Of a DNA stretch of 64,000 bases, positions 8,780 to 17,465 are shown piece after piece. Location: assembly GCF_001956855.1 (NCBI RefSeq), contig NZ_MTHD01000002.1:310001-374000 (forward strand), read 5' to 3'. The first letter of the stretch is position 1; each line of letters opens with the position of its first letter. The position numbers and the translations under genes are program-made. The notes under the pieces are model-generated. The model was not told the DNA's origin and made no database searches. It saw nothing but the letters and a program-made list of their open reading frames with translations. Origin of the DNA: Azonexus hydrophilus. GTDB taxonomy: Bacteria > Pseudomonadota > Gammaproteobacteria > Burkholderiales > Rhodocyclaceae.

Positions 8780-9643
8780 ATGAACTACCTGCTTGTCGTC
8801 AATCTGTTGTGGGCGTTTTCCTTCAGCCTCATCGGCCAGTATCTGGCCGGGCAGGTCGATAGCGATTTTGCTGTTCTGGCCCGCGTTGCCGTTGCCGCGC
8901 TGGTCTTCCTGCCGATGATCTGCTGGCGGGGGCTGCCATCACGGCTGATTGCCGGCTTCTGGCTGGCCGGGGCCTTGCAGTTTGGCGTGACCTATCTGTG
9001 CCTTTACCGCAGCTTCAGCGTGCTGACGGTGCCGGAGGTTCTGCTGTTCACCGTGCTTACCCCGATCTACGTCACCTTGCTCGAAGACGCGCTGGTCGGC
9101 CGTTTCAATCGCTGGGCGCTGCTTGCCGCTGCCGTTGCGGTCGGCGGTGGGGTCCTGATCCGTTTTCAGCCGCTTGCCGGCGATTTCCTCTGGGGCTTCC
9201 TGTTGCTGCAGCTGGCCAATGCCACTTTCGCTGCCGGGCAGGTGCTGTGTCGTCGCCTGCTGGTGCAATATCCGACCGAGTTGCCGCTGTACCGTTTTTT
9301 TGGCCATTTTTTCCTGGGTGCGCTGGTGCTGGTGTTGCCATCCTTCCTGATTTTTGGCGACGCCGGCCGTCTGCCGCAGACGGCTGTGCAATGGGGCGTG
9401 CTGCTGTGGATGGGCCTGTTTGCCACGGCCCTCGGCTTATTCTGGTGGGTCAAGGGCAGTACCCAGGTCGATGCCGGCACGCTTGCGGTGATGAACGAGC
9501 TGCATGTGCCGCTGGGGTTGCTGGTGAATCTGCTGATCTGGAATCGCGATGCCGATCTGGCGAAGATCGCCCTGGGCGGCAGTGTGATCATGTTGTCGCT
9601 GTGGATCAACCGGGTCGGCAGGCGGCAGGGGGCTGTTTGTTAA
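8780..9643 (+). CDS. EamA/DMT-family transporter
   Basis: 287 residues, almost entirely hydrophobic, with about ten membrane helices arranged as two EamA repeats (first near residues 3-135, second near 145-280). The first helix begins YLLVVNLLWAFSFSLIGQYL. Members export metabolites or drugs by the RhaT/YdcZ type of mechanism; the substrate is not identifiable. It follows dinB by 54 bases without a terminator, but there is no functional link to SOS repair, so co-transcription may be incidental. Confidence 0.85.
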   Translation: MNYLLVVNLLWAFSFSLIGQYLAGQVDSDFAVLARVAVAALVFLPMICWRGLPSRLIAGFWLAGALQFGVTYLCLYRSFSVLTVPEVLLFTVLTPIYVTLLEDALVGRFNRWALLAAAVAVGGGVLIRFQPLAGDFLWGFLLLQLANATFAAGQVLCRRLLVQYPTELPLYRFFGHFFLGALVLVLPSFLIFGDAGRLPQTAVQWGVLLWMGLFATALGLFWWVKGSTQVDAGTLAVMNELHVPLGLLVNLLIWNRDADLAKIALGGSVIMLSLWINRVGRRQGAVC

Positions 9644-9653
9644 CGCATTGGCA

Positions 9654-9684
9654 TTGAGATTTTCCGGAAAAGTCCTGCTAAAAT
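9654..9684 (+). promoter_or_regulatory. Possible sigma-70 promoter for the secreted repeat protein
   Basis: TTGAGA at 9654-9659 and TAAAAT at 9679-9684. The 19-base spacer is longer than ideal, so this is tentative. Confidence 0.3.
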
Positions 9685-9712
9685 AACGCATTGGTTTTTT
9701 CTGGTTATCTGA

Positions 9713-10318
9713 ATGCGCTGGATTCTGGTCGCGGCTTTGGCTGCATTTTCGCCGGTAGGGGCTTTCGCATCGGAAACGATGAGCGAAGACCTGCCGTCGA
9801 TCATCGATGCCTCCGAGATGGCACCGGGCGTGATCGTGTCTGCCATTCCGGTGCCTGCGCCGGTGATCGAAGTCCTGAAACCGAGCGATCCGATCGCCCG
9901 GGCGAAGTCGGCCAGGAAGCAACGTCTGGCCAAGAAGAAGCCGGCACCGACGATGATGCTGTCGCGCACCGAGCGACGCCAGCTGCAGGTGCTGGTTACC
10001 GGTACGCAGACCGGTACGTCGTCCGAGCGTTCATACGATCAGAAGGATGACAGTCAGGGTTCGCTGGGCGAACTCGACTTTCACCGTTCTTACAGCCGTC
10101 CCAAGGTGGTGGCCGAAGTCATCGCTGCCGAGGATGACTCACAGGGGCTTTCCGAGCACGTCAGGTTTCGTTTGCTGATGGCCCGGCTCAAGGCTGTTGA
10201 AGCCCACGCGCTGAACCAGGTGCAGGACGACGGCGAGGCGCTGTCGGAATCGGTTCAGCTTCGGCTCAAGCAGGCACGCCTGAAGGCCGTCGCTGCACAT
10301 CAGCAGAAATTTGCCTGA
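9713..10318 (+). CDS. Secreted protein with a duplicated C-terminal unit
   Basis: 201 residues, no family recognised. A Sec signal peptide is clear at 1-19 (MRWILVAALAAFSPVGAFA). A basic segment (ARAKSARKQRLAKKKPAP, about 62-79) is followed by an acidic/Ser-rich linker and two copies of a ~24-residue unit at 142-165 and 173-196, sharing the pattern LSE-x-V-x-x-RL-x-x-ARLKAV-x-AH. The units look like amphipathic helices. No ribosome-binding site is obvious before the ATG, but the signal peptide fixes the start. It is flanked by unrelated genes and its function is unknown. Confidence 0.7.
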   Translation: MRWILVAALAAFSPVGAFASETMSEDLPSIIDASEMAPGVIVSAIPVPAPVIEVLKPSDPIARAKSARKQRLAKKKPAPTMMLSRTERRQLQVLVTGTQTGTSSERSYDQKDDSQGSLGELDFHRSYSRPKVVAEVIAAEDDSQGLSEHVRFRLLMARLKAVEAHALNQVQDDGEALSESVQLRLKQARLKAVAAHQQKFA

Positions 10319-10364
10319 TCGTGCCTTGCGGCGTGGCGTTTGCCGCCCGCAGCAATCCGCCTCG

Positions 10365-11387
10365 TCAATAAAAGAGCTTGCCCAGATCCAGGGTTGAACG
10401 CCGGCCGATGGCAGCGCGATGCGTGTCGAGCCAGCGCTGCGCATGCTCGCGTCCCTGGTCGCGCAATTTTTCGAAAAACGGACGGTTGACCGCAAGTTTG
10501 CTGTCGGCAGGTAGATCGCCCAAGGCGCTGTCGGCGCAGATCGCATGAAAGCGTAGCTGGCTGAAACGGCGCTCCAGCCGGGCAACCGGCAGGCGGTCGA
10601 GCAGCCAGGCGGGCAGCGTGGTTTCGCCGATTTGTTCGCGCAGATGGGCAAACATGCGCATTTCACGCAGGAAAGTCGAGTTGAAGGCGAGTTCGCGCAG
10701 GCGTTCGCGGATTTCGGTCGCGGTGTCCGGCGTTTCGCTATAACGCAGCGGCGTCAGCAGGACGAGCAGGATGTCCGCTGACGTGCATTGGTAGACCAGC
10801 GGGAATACTGCCGGATTGGCGCTGTAGCCGCCGTCCCAGTAGGGCTGGCCGTCGATGTGGATGGTGCGGTGGATGGTCGGCAGGCAGGCCGAGGCGAGCA
10901 GGGCGTCGACCGACAGTTCGTGATTGTGGAACAGCCGCAGCTTGCCGGAATTGGCGTGGGTGGCGGCGATGAACAGCTTGACCGGGCTTTCCGCACGCAG
11001 GCGGGCGAAGTCTATCTGTTGCTCGATGATGTCGCGCAGCGGGTTGAGATCGAACGGGTTGAGCTGTTCCGGCGTCAGGTGGTCGGCCCACTGCAGCATC
11101 ATCTTCAGTGCCGGTGCCATGCTGGCGCTGGCGGCAGCTTTGCTCTGGAACGGGGCCGAATCGGCAATCGCCAGCCAGAAGTCGCTCAGCGCCTGACGGG
11201 CACCGTCCCGGCCACCGGCCAGCAGGCCGTGGGCGAGGCAGACGGCATTCATCGCGCCGGCGCTGGTGCCGCTGACACCTTCGAAATCACAGCGGCCGTC
11301 TTCGAGCAATGCATCGAGCACGCCCCAGGTGAAGGCGCCGTGGGCGCCGCCACCTTGCAGGGCAAGATTGATTCTGGGTTCGGACAC
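10365..11387 (-). CDS. Patatin-like phospholipase
   Basis: 340 residues. It carries the three hallmarks of patatin hydrolases: an oxyanion glycine loop LQGGGAHGAF (residues 10-19), the nucleophile elbow GTSAG with S42, and the catalytic aspartate in WDGGY (D185). These enzymes hydrolyse acyl groups of membrane lipids with a Ser-Asp dyad. There is no signal peptide, so the protein is probably cytoplasmic. Unlike the second patatin 330 bases away (lipoprotein), it has a long C-terminal helical region after residue 220. It is transcribed in the same direction as the lipoyl and lipoprotein-patatin genes, 54 bases beyond the lipoyl gene. Confidence 0.88.
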   Translation of the reverse strand: MSEPRINLALQGGGAHGAFTWGVLDALLEDGRCDFEGVSGTSAGAMNAVCLAHGLLAGGRDGARQALSDFWLAIADSAPFQSKAAASASMAPALKMMLQWADHLTPEQLNPFDLNPLRDIIEQQIDFARLRAESPVKLFIAATHANSGKLRLFHNHELSVDALLASACLPTIHRTIHIDGQPYWDGGYSANPAVFPLVYQCTSADILLVLLTPLRYSETPDTATEIRERLRELAFNSTFLREMRMFAHLREQIGETTLPAWLLDRLPVARLERRFSQLRFHAICADSALGDLPADSKLAVNRPFFEKLRDQGREHAQRWLDTHRAAIGRRSTLDLGKLFY

Positions 11388-11441
11388 GGTCTGGCACTCC
11401 CGGAAAATCGTCAGGCCCGATGATAGCCGGTCAGCCGGGGA

Positions 11442-11708
11442 TCAGTCGCATTCCAGCGTGATCAGCGGCGCGCCCTCGGCGACGTTGTCGCCGGCCGTGA
11501 CGTGGATTTCGACAACGCGTCCGGCCCATGGGCTGGGAATATCCAGCGCCACCTTGCCGGTTTCCAGCGTCAGGATGTTGTCGTCGAAATTCAGTACATC
11601 GCCCGGCTGGACCAGCACTTCCAGGATGAAGACGTCGCCGCTGGCGCAGGAGCCGCAGCTTTGCCAGCATTCCGGGTACTTCGGCATGTGCACGGTACGG
11701 ATTGTCAC
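11442..11708 (-). CDS. Stand-alone biotinyl/lipoyl-domain protein
   Basis: 88 residues from a GTG start preceded by GAGGG at a good distance; a TTG start at 11723 overlapping the upstream stop is the alternative and adds five residues. The whole protein is one swinging-arm domain: the modified lysine is in LETGKVALDIPSPWAG, which has the ETGK hairpin of lipoyl domains (biotin domains have MKM). A Cys-rich N-terminal segment, CWQSCGSCASGD, precedes it and is unusual for an acyltransferase domain. No E1, E2 or carboxylase genes are nearby, so which complex it serves is unknown. It lies between two patatin genes. Confidence 0.75.
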   Translation of the reverse strand: MTIRTVHMPKYPECWQSCGSCASGDVFILEVLVQPGDVLNFDDNILTLETGKVALDIPSPWAGRVVEIHVTAGDNVAEGAPLITLECD

Positions 11709-11719
11709 GGTCGACGCCC

Positions 11720-12625
11720 TCAACGCCCCAATTTCTGCTTGATGGCAGGGAGTGCGGCCAGCGCGGCGCGTTCGCCTTCGAGCATGGCGTCGTGGCGGGC
11801 GGTGAAATCCCAGGACTTGACGTAGGGCAGGCGCGGCCGGATGACGATGTCGGCACTGGCCAGTTCATGCTTGCCGATGACGCTGCCCATGATCGTCGTC
11901 GTTTGCCACAGGATGGCGCTCAGGCTGTCCACCGGCTGACCTTCGGCAATCGCCGAGATGTCGACGGCGATGATGAAATCGGCCCCCATCTCGCGCGCCG
12001 CGACAACCGGTACCGGACTGACCAGTCCGCCATCGACGTAGCTCTTGCCATTGATCTGCACCGACTGGAAAACGCCGGGCACGGCCGCCGAAGCGCGTAC
12101 GGCCATGCCGGTGTCGCCGCTGCGGAAGACGACCCGCTCGCCACTGTTGAGGTCGGTCGCGACCGTGCCGAACGGGATGCGCAGTTTTTCCAGCGGCAGC
12201 CGTTTCAGGTGCTGGTTGACGAAGGACTGCAGGGCCTCGCCCTTGAGCAGCCCGGGGCTGCCGCGCAGCGTCCAGTCGGCAAACAGCGTCTCGTCGAGCT
12301 GGATTGCCAGCTTCTGCATGGCAAAGGCGTCGAAACCACCTGCATACAGCGAGCCGACTACGGCGCCGGCACTGGTGCCGACGATGTAGTCGGGCACGAT
12401 GCCCTGCGATTCCAGCATCTTGATCACGCCGATATGGGCGAAACCGCGCGCCGCGCCGCCGCCGAGCGCGAGGCCGATCTTCGGCTTCTTGGCGGCGAGG
12501 GGGAGTGGTGGCGGTGGTTCGGGCCTGGCGGGCTGCAGGACCGAACAGCCGGCGAGCAGTAATGCGGCAGCGGCCAGCAGGGCACGGCGGCTGCTGGCGG
12601 GCAGGTGATTCTTGGCGTGACTCAT
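11720..12625 (-). CDS. Patatin-like phospholipase, lipoprotein (RssA/NTE type)
   Basis: 301 residues. The N-terminus is a lipoprotein signal (LLAAAALLLAGC, lipidated C27), followed by a Pro-rich linker (30-43). The catalytic core starts with the glycine-rich ALGGGAARGFAHIG (oxyanion hole), then GTSAG with S85, and VDGGL with D198. It belongs to the bacterial NTE/RssA-like group of serine hydrolases acting on phospholipids at the membrane. The stop overlaps the possible TTG start of the lipoyl gene, suggesting one operon. Membrane side (inner or outer, periplasmic leaflet) cannot be settled from the sequence. Confidence 0.88.
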   Translation of the reverse strand: MSHAKNHLPASSRRALLAAAALLLAGCSVLQPARPEPPPPLPLAAKKPKIGLALGGGAARGFAHIGVIKMLESQGIVPDYIVGTSAGAVVGSLYAGGFDAFAMQKLAIQLDETLFADWTLRGSPGLLKGEALQSFVNQHLKRLPLEKLRIPFGTVATDLNSGERVVFRSGDTGMAVRASAAVPGVFQSVQINGKSYVDGGLVSPVPVVAAREMGADFIIAVDISAIAEGQPVDSLSAILWQTTTIMGSVIGKHELASADIVIRPRLPYVKSWDFTARHDAMLEGERAALAALPAIKQKLGR

Positions 12626-12757
12626 GGTGGCGCCAATGATAGGTGACGCAGGCGGTGAAGAGGAGGGGGCATGCGTACGATTCCTCGGTGTTTTTGTAAC
12701 AAGCGCGCAATCCCTGCGTGCGTTAATGCCATTCCCTTGCCATTTGTTGTTTCCCCG

Positions 12758-13594
12758 ATGTCCCGAATCCGGATACTGTCCAGCATCTGCCTGCTGTCTG
12801 TCGCGTTGTTCCTGTCACACGCGGCCATTGCCCAGGGTACCCCGCCCGATGCTTCCCGGATTGCCCAGGATATCGCGGCGGCGGGCAGCCTGCGCACGCA
12901 GTCGCAGCGTCTGGCCAAACTGCACCTGCAGGGAGCCATGGGAATCGATGCCGTGCGTGCCCGGCGCGATGTGCAGAGCGGCAGCGACAGCGTCGATGCC
13001 TTGTTTGGACGCCTCGCCGGTTACGCGCAGAAGCCGGAAACACGACGCGCCTACCTGCGCTGTGCAACGGTCTGGCTGGAACTGCGGGAAGTCCTGCTGC
13101 GGACGCCGGCAGCAACGCGGGACGAGCGGATCAACCAGCTGGCTGATGATCTGATGATCGCCAGCGGCAAGCTGGTGTTGCAGATCGAGTCCCAGGCCGA
13201 AGTGTCGGGCGGACGTCTGCTCGATTTGTCGACGCGGCTGAACATGCTCGGCCAGCGCCTGGCTCGCCTGTATCTGCAGATTCAGGCCGGCGACCGTTCG
13301 CAGGGCGTGCGGCTGGATGTCGAGCAGGCACGCCGGGAATTCGCCACCGGCCTCGGCGAACTCGATGCCGCGCGCGAGAATTCGGCCGCCAGCCGGCAGG
13401 CCATCGCGCTCGCCCGCAACCAGTGGATATTTTTCGATATCGCGATCAGTCAGCTGGACCCGGCTGTCCGCAAGGACGGCCAGGCGGCGCGCAATGTCGC
13501 GACGAGCAGCGAACGGATTGCCCAGATGCTCGACGAGGCCAGCGCGCAATACGCCCGCGACTACGGCGCCGGCCCGGTCACGGGCAAGCGCTGA
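12758..13594 (+). CDS. Periplasmic PilJ-type sensor domain protein
   Basis: 278 residues from the ATG at 12758, which gives a clean Sec signal peptide (about 1-26, ending ALFLSHAAIAQ). The mature part contains two copies of the PilJ-type four-helix sensor motif (type IV pili methyl-accepting transducer N-terminal domain): AGSLRTQSQRLAKLHL at about 46-61 and STRLNMLGQRLARLYLQIQA at about 160-180. No transmembrane or output domain follows, so it is a free periplasmic ligand-binding protein and would have to act through a partner. In nitrate-sensing proteins of this type the RxQ-R motif binds ligand; whether that applies here is unknown. Confidence 0.75.
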   Translation: MSRIRILSSICLLSVALFLSHAAIAQGTPPDASRIAQDIAAAGSLRTQSQRLAKLHLQGAMGIDAVRARRDVQSGSDSVDALFGRLAGYAQKPETRRAYLRCATVWLELREVLLRTPAATRDERINQLADDLMIASGKLVLQIESQAEVSGGRLLDLSTRLNMLGQRLARLYLQIQAGDRSQGVRLDVEQARREFATGLGELDAARENSAASRQAIALARNQWIFFDIAISQLDPAVRKDGQAARNVATSSERIAQMLDEASAQYARDYGAGPVTGKR

Positions 13595-13603
13595 GTCGTC
13601 CGC

Positions 13604-15553
13604 TCAGACGTCGGTTTCGACCAGTCCGCCGTCCTTCTCCATCCACGCCCGGCGGCCGGCGGCTTCGCCTTTGCCCATCAGCAGCGTGAAGGTGGCGGTC
13701 ATTTCCTCGATCATCTGGCGGCTGGCCCGGAACGGCACCAGGCGGCGGGTGTCCGGGCACAGCGTGGTTTCCCACAACTGGTCCGGGTTCATTTCGCCGA
13801 GACCCTTGAAGCGGGAAACGCTGATCTTGTTTTCCGAAATGCCTTCCTCGCGCAGCTTGTGCAGCGTCTGGACCTTCTCGTTCTCGTCGAGGCAGTAGAT
13901 CTTGCGCGTATGGCCGCGCGCCTCGACATCGACGCGGAACAGCGGTGGCTGGGCGACGTGGATGTGGCCGCGTTCGACCAGCGCCGGGAAGTGCTTGAGG
14001 AAGAGCGTGAACAAGAGCACCTGGATGTGCGAGCCGTCGACGTCGGCATCGGACATAACGATGATCCGGCCGTAGCGCAGGCCGGACACGTCGATGCTGT
14101 CGATCTGCTCGATGCCGTGCGGGTCGACGCCGACGGCGACGGAAATGTCGTGTACTTCGTTGTTCTTGAACAACTGGCCGCGGTCGACCTCCCAGGTGTT
14201 CAGCACCTTGCCGCGCAGCGGCAACACCGCCTGGGTTTCCTTGTCGCGGCCCTGTTTGGCCGAGCCGCCGGCGGAATCGCCCTCGACCAAGAAGAGTTCG
14301 TTGCGGCCGATGTCATCGGATTCGCAGTCGGTCAGCTTGCCGGGCAGCGTGGCAATCCCCGAAGACTTCTTCTTTTCCACCTTCTGCGTCGATTTCAGCC
14401 GGTTCTGCGCCGCCTTGACCGCCAGTTCGGCGATCTTCCTGCCGAAATCGGCGTGGCTGTTCAGCCACAGCTCGAACGGGTCGCGCACCATCTGCGTGAC
14501 CAGCTTGTAGGCGTCGCGGCTGGTCAGTTTTTCCTTGGTCTGGCCCTGGAATTGCGGGTCGAGTACCTTGGCCGAGAGCAGATAGGTCATCTTGCCGCAG
14601 ACGTCTTCCTGCGCCAGCTTCACTTTCGCTGGCAGGATCGCGTGGTGTTCGGCGAAGGCCTTGACCGCCTCGAACACGCCGGCTTTCAGCCCGGCTTCGT
14701 GCGTGCCGCCGTCGAGCGTCGGGATCAGGTTGACGTAGGATTCCGGCTTGCCGCCGCCTTCCTCGAACCAGGCCAGCGCCCAGGTGGCGCCTTCGCCGAC
14801 GGCGAAACCGTTGGCCGTGGTGACGTACTTCTCGCCGACAAAGATCGGCGCCACCGGCGTGCCGACCATCATTTCGTTGAGGTAATCGGCCATGCCGTTC
14901 TGGTAGCACCAGGTTTTCTTCTCCTGGCCTTCAATGTCCAGTTCGACAGTGACATTGGGCATCAGTACCGCCTTCGAGCGCAGCAGATGCTCCAGTTGCC
15001 CAAGATTCACCTTCGGCGAATCGAAATACTTCGGGTCGGGCGCGATGCGTACCGTGGTGCCGGTGTTGCGCTGGCCGACATCGCCGATGCGGGTCAGCGG
15101 TTCGATGACGAAACCGTCGGCGAAAACGATTTTGTGCACGCCACCGCCGCGCTTGATCTCGACTTCGAGGCGCGTCGACAGCGCATTGGTCACTGAAACA
15201 CCGACGCCGTGCAGGCCGCCGGAGAAACGGTAGGCGTTGCCCGATTCCTTCTTGTTGAATTTGCCGCCGGCGTGCAGCTTGCAAAACACCAGTTCGACCG
15301 CCGGCCGGCCTTCTTCGGGGTGAATCTCGACCGGGATGCCACGGCCGTTGTCGGAAACCTCGATGATGCCGTTGCCGTCGATGCGCACCGAGATCTTCTT
15401 CGCGTAGCCGGCCAGCGCCTCGTCGGCGGAATTGTCGATGACTTCCTGGACGATGTGCGTCGGGCAGGTCGTCCTGGTGTACATCCCGGGGCGTTCCTTG
15501 ACGGGTTCGAGGTCTTTTAATACGCGGATCGAGGCGGCGGAGTAATCGGTCAT
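13604..15553 (-). CDS. parE: DNA topoisomerase IV subunit B
   Basis: 649 residues. The GHKL ATPase shows EVIDNSADEAL (E37, N41), DNGRGIP and GGLHGVGVSVTNAL; the Toprim metal-binding part shows EGDSAGGSAKQGRD and DADVDGSHI; the C-terminus has KGLGEMNPDQLW. With ParC it decatenates daughter chromosomes. The length and motifs fit ParE rather than GyrB (no ~170-residue insert). ParC is not adjacent: downstream lies a convergent gene, so the partner must be elsewhere on the chromosome. Confidence 0.95.
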   Translation of the reverse strand: MTDYSAASIRVLKDLEPVKERPGMYTRTTCPTHIVQEVIDNSADEALAGYAKKISVRIDGNGIIEVSDNGRGIPVEIHPEEGRPAVELVFCKLHAGGKFNKKESGNAYRFSGGLHGVGVSVTNALSTRLEVEIKRGGGVHKIVFADGFVIEPLTRIGDVGQRNTGTTVRIAPDPKYFDSPKVNLGQLEHLLRSKAVLMPNVTVELDIEGQEKKTWCYQNGMADYLNEMMVGTPVAPIFVGEKYVTTANGFAVGEGATWALAWFEEGGGKPESYVNLIPTLDGGTHEAGLKAGVFEAVKAFAEHHAILPAKVKLAQEDVCGKMTYLLSAKVLDPQFQGQTKEKLTSRDAYKLVTQMVRDPFELWLNSHADFGRKIAELAVKAAQNRLKSTQKVEKKKSSGIATLPGKLTDCESDDIGRNELFLVEGDSAGGSAKQGRDKETQAVLPLRGKVLNTWEVDRGQLFKNNEVHDISVAVGVDPHGIEQIDSIDVSGLRYGRIIVMSDADVDGSHIQVLLFTLFLKHFPALVERGHIHVAQPPLFRVDVEARGHTRKIYCLDENEKVQTLHKLREEGISENKISVSRFKGLGEMNPDQLWETTLCPDTRRLVPFRASRQMIEEMTATFTLLMGKGEAAGRRAWMEKDGGLVETDV

Positions 15554-15751
15554 CGTGGTGAAAATCGGCTGAAATGCAGGGTCGACCGCAGAAGTGCGGC
15601 AGGGCTGCGGGATTTTAGCGCCTGAGTCGGCCGTCGCGTTGGATTTTGCACGTTCCCATTTTTCGCAAAAATGGCGTATTGTGTCCGAAAAGACGTTTGC
15701 CGATCAGCGGATGAACGCTGCAGTATCAACCGTGGGGAGCGGGGGAGAGAG

Positions 15752-17374
15752 ATGGACGGACAAGAAGACATCGGGCAAGGCCTGCAATTGCGTCTGGACG
15801 AAGAGACGAAAAAGCTGATTGCGTCGGTAGTCCCGGACCCGGGCGCACCGACCATCAACGAGCCTCGCCTGCGTGAATACCTGGCCGGGCAGGGGTATGC
15901 CGCGCTGCGCTACCTGCCGCAAGCGGCCATCGGCCTGCTCGCCAATTACAATGCCGGGACGGCGTGTTCGATTGCCATTGCCGAATGCATCGACGCCACG
16001 CTGACGATCGAGATTTCACCGGATGCCGTCGAAGCCTTGTTGAACATTGTTCCGGCGGAGGGCGGGGTGCCGGTCAGTCGTGAGGCGGTGCTGGCGCTGC
16101 TGGCCGACAATGGCATCGGCGACGGCATCCTGCTGGATGCCATCGCTGCCGCGGTTGCTGCCGGCGTCGCCGAAAACGTCGTCGTGGCGCGCGGTGTGCC
16201 GCCGGAGCATGGTGTCGACGGCTGGCTGGAGTCGTTGATTCCGGAAGTGCGCGATCGCCGACCCAAGGTCGATGACAGTGGTCATACCGATTACCGTGAT
16301 CTCGGCGACATTTTCGTCGTGCACGCCGGTGACTGGTTGATGCTGCGACATCCGCCAACCGACGGCAAACCAGGCAAGAGCCTGCTGGGCGAAACGATTC
16401 CGCCCCAACCCGGCAAAGCCGTGATGTACGCGACCTCCTTGCCAGGCACTGCCTTCGACCCGGCCAATCCCGATCTGCTGGTTGCCGCAATCACCGGGCA
16501 GCCGGTCGTCGTCGCCGGCGGCATGATGGTCGAGCCGGTTTATCGCGTCGACAAGGTGTCGACCGCAACCGGCAACATCGATTTCGATGGCAGCGTGGTA
16601 ATCCGCGGTGACGTCTGTACCGGCATGACGGTGCGCGCCAGCGGCGATATCGAGGTCGGTGGCGTCGTCGACATGGGGACGCTGGAAGCCGGAGGCAGCA
16701 TCGTCGTCAAGGGCGGTGCGATGGGCTCGCTCGGGCGCAAGACCAGCGAGGACTGCCATATCCGCTGTGGTGCCAGTTTTCATGCGGCTTACGCGCAGCA
16801 GGCGAAGGTCGAGGCTGGCGACAGCATTTTCATCGACGACACCGCGATGCAGTGCGAGCTGACGGCGATCAACCACATCCGCATCGGCGGCAAGCGCCGT
16901 GGCCACATCATCGGCGGCCACCTGCAGGCGACGCTGTCGATCACCGGCAAGGTCGTCGGCTCACCCAACCGCGTGCTTACATACTGTGCAATCGGCGTCA
17001 ATCCGCTGATGCACAAGCAACTGCTGCAGATGAGCAAGGCCCGCGATGAAAAGGAAACCCAGTTGCTCGAAATCGCCAAGCTGCTCGATTTTTCCAGCAA
17101 GAACCCGGGGCGTCTGCGGCCCGACATGCTGGAAAAGGCGAGGGCGACTGCCGCCCAGTTGTCAGCCGCGATTGCGGCGATGCGCGAGGAGCAGGATGAA
17201 CTGGCGCACAAGATCGAACTGTCACAGCAATCCCGCCTGGTTGCCCAGGAACTGCTGCTCGAAGGGGTCGAGGTTCATGTCGGCAACCTGTGCTATCGCG
17301 TCGTCGGCGAGCACGGCGCCTGCGCTGTTGGTGTAGGGAAATCCGGCATGGAATTGTTTGCACTGGACGAGTAA
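15752..17374 (+). CDS. DUF342/FapA family protein
   Basis: 540 residues from the ATG at 15752, preceded by GGGGGAGAGAG. An N-terminal region of ~200 residues is followed by the FapA beta-helix (about 245-400), with repeated GDVCTGMTVRASGDIEVGG and GSIVVKGGAMGS turns, and a C-terminal coiled coil (about 440-510). FapA-type proteins are cytoplasmic polymers whose role is poorly known; in some bacteria they influence surface attachment or sensory pathways. The gene is isolated, divergent from parE, with 198 bases between them. Confidence 0.85.
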   Translation: MDGQEDIGQGLQLRLDEETKKLIASVVPDPGAPTINEPRLREYLAGQGYAALRYLPQAAIGLLANYNAGTACSIAIAECIDATLTIEISPDAVEALLNIVPAEGGVPVSREAVLALLADNGIGDGILLDAIAAAVAAGVAENVVVARGVPPEHGVDGWLESLIPEVRDRRPKVDDSGHTDYRDLGDIFVVHAGDWLMLRHPPTDGKPGKSLLGETIPPQPGKAVMYATSLPGTAFDPANPDLLVAAITGQPVVVAGGMMVEPVYRVDKVSTATGNIDFDGSVVIRGDVCTGMTVRASGDIEVGGVVDMGTLEAGGSIVVKGGAMGSLGRKTSEDCHIRCGASFHAAYAQQAKVEAGDSIFIDDTAMQCELTAINHIRIGGKRRGHIIGGHLQATLSITGKVVGSPNRVLTYCAIGVNPLMHKQLLQMSKARDEKETQLLEIAKLLDFSSKNPGRLRPDMLEKARATAAQLSAAIAAMREEQDELAHKIELSQQSRLVAQELLLEGVEVHVGNLCYRVVGEHGACAVGVGKSGMELFALDE

Positions 17375-17465
17375 TCTTTGCCCCTGAATTGCCGGCCGGG
17401 GAACTTCCTCTCCGTCTCGCGGCCTGTGCTCAATCCTGTTGTCGTTTCCATTCCGGAGTTCCCGC

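Noticed and set aside
13859..15196. 445-codon frame opposite parE
   Set aside because: Antisense shadow of parE; no ribosome-binding site or recognisable domain.
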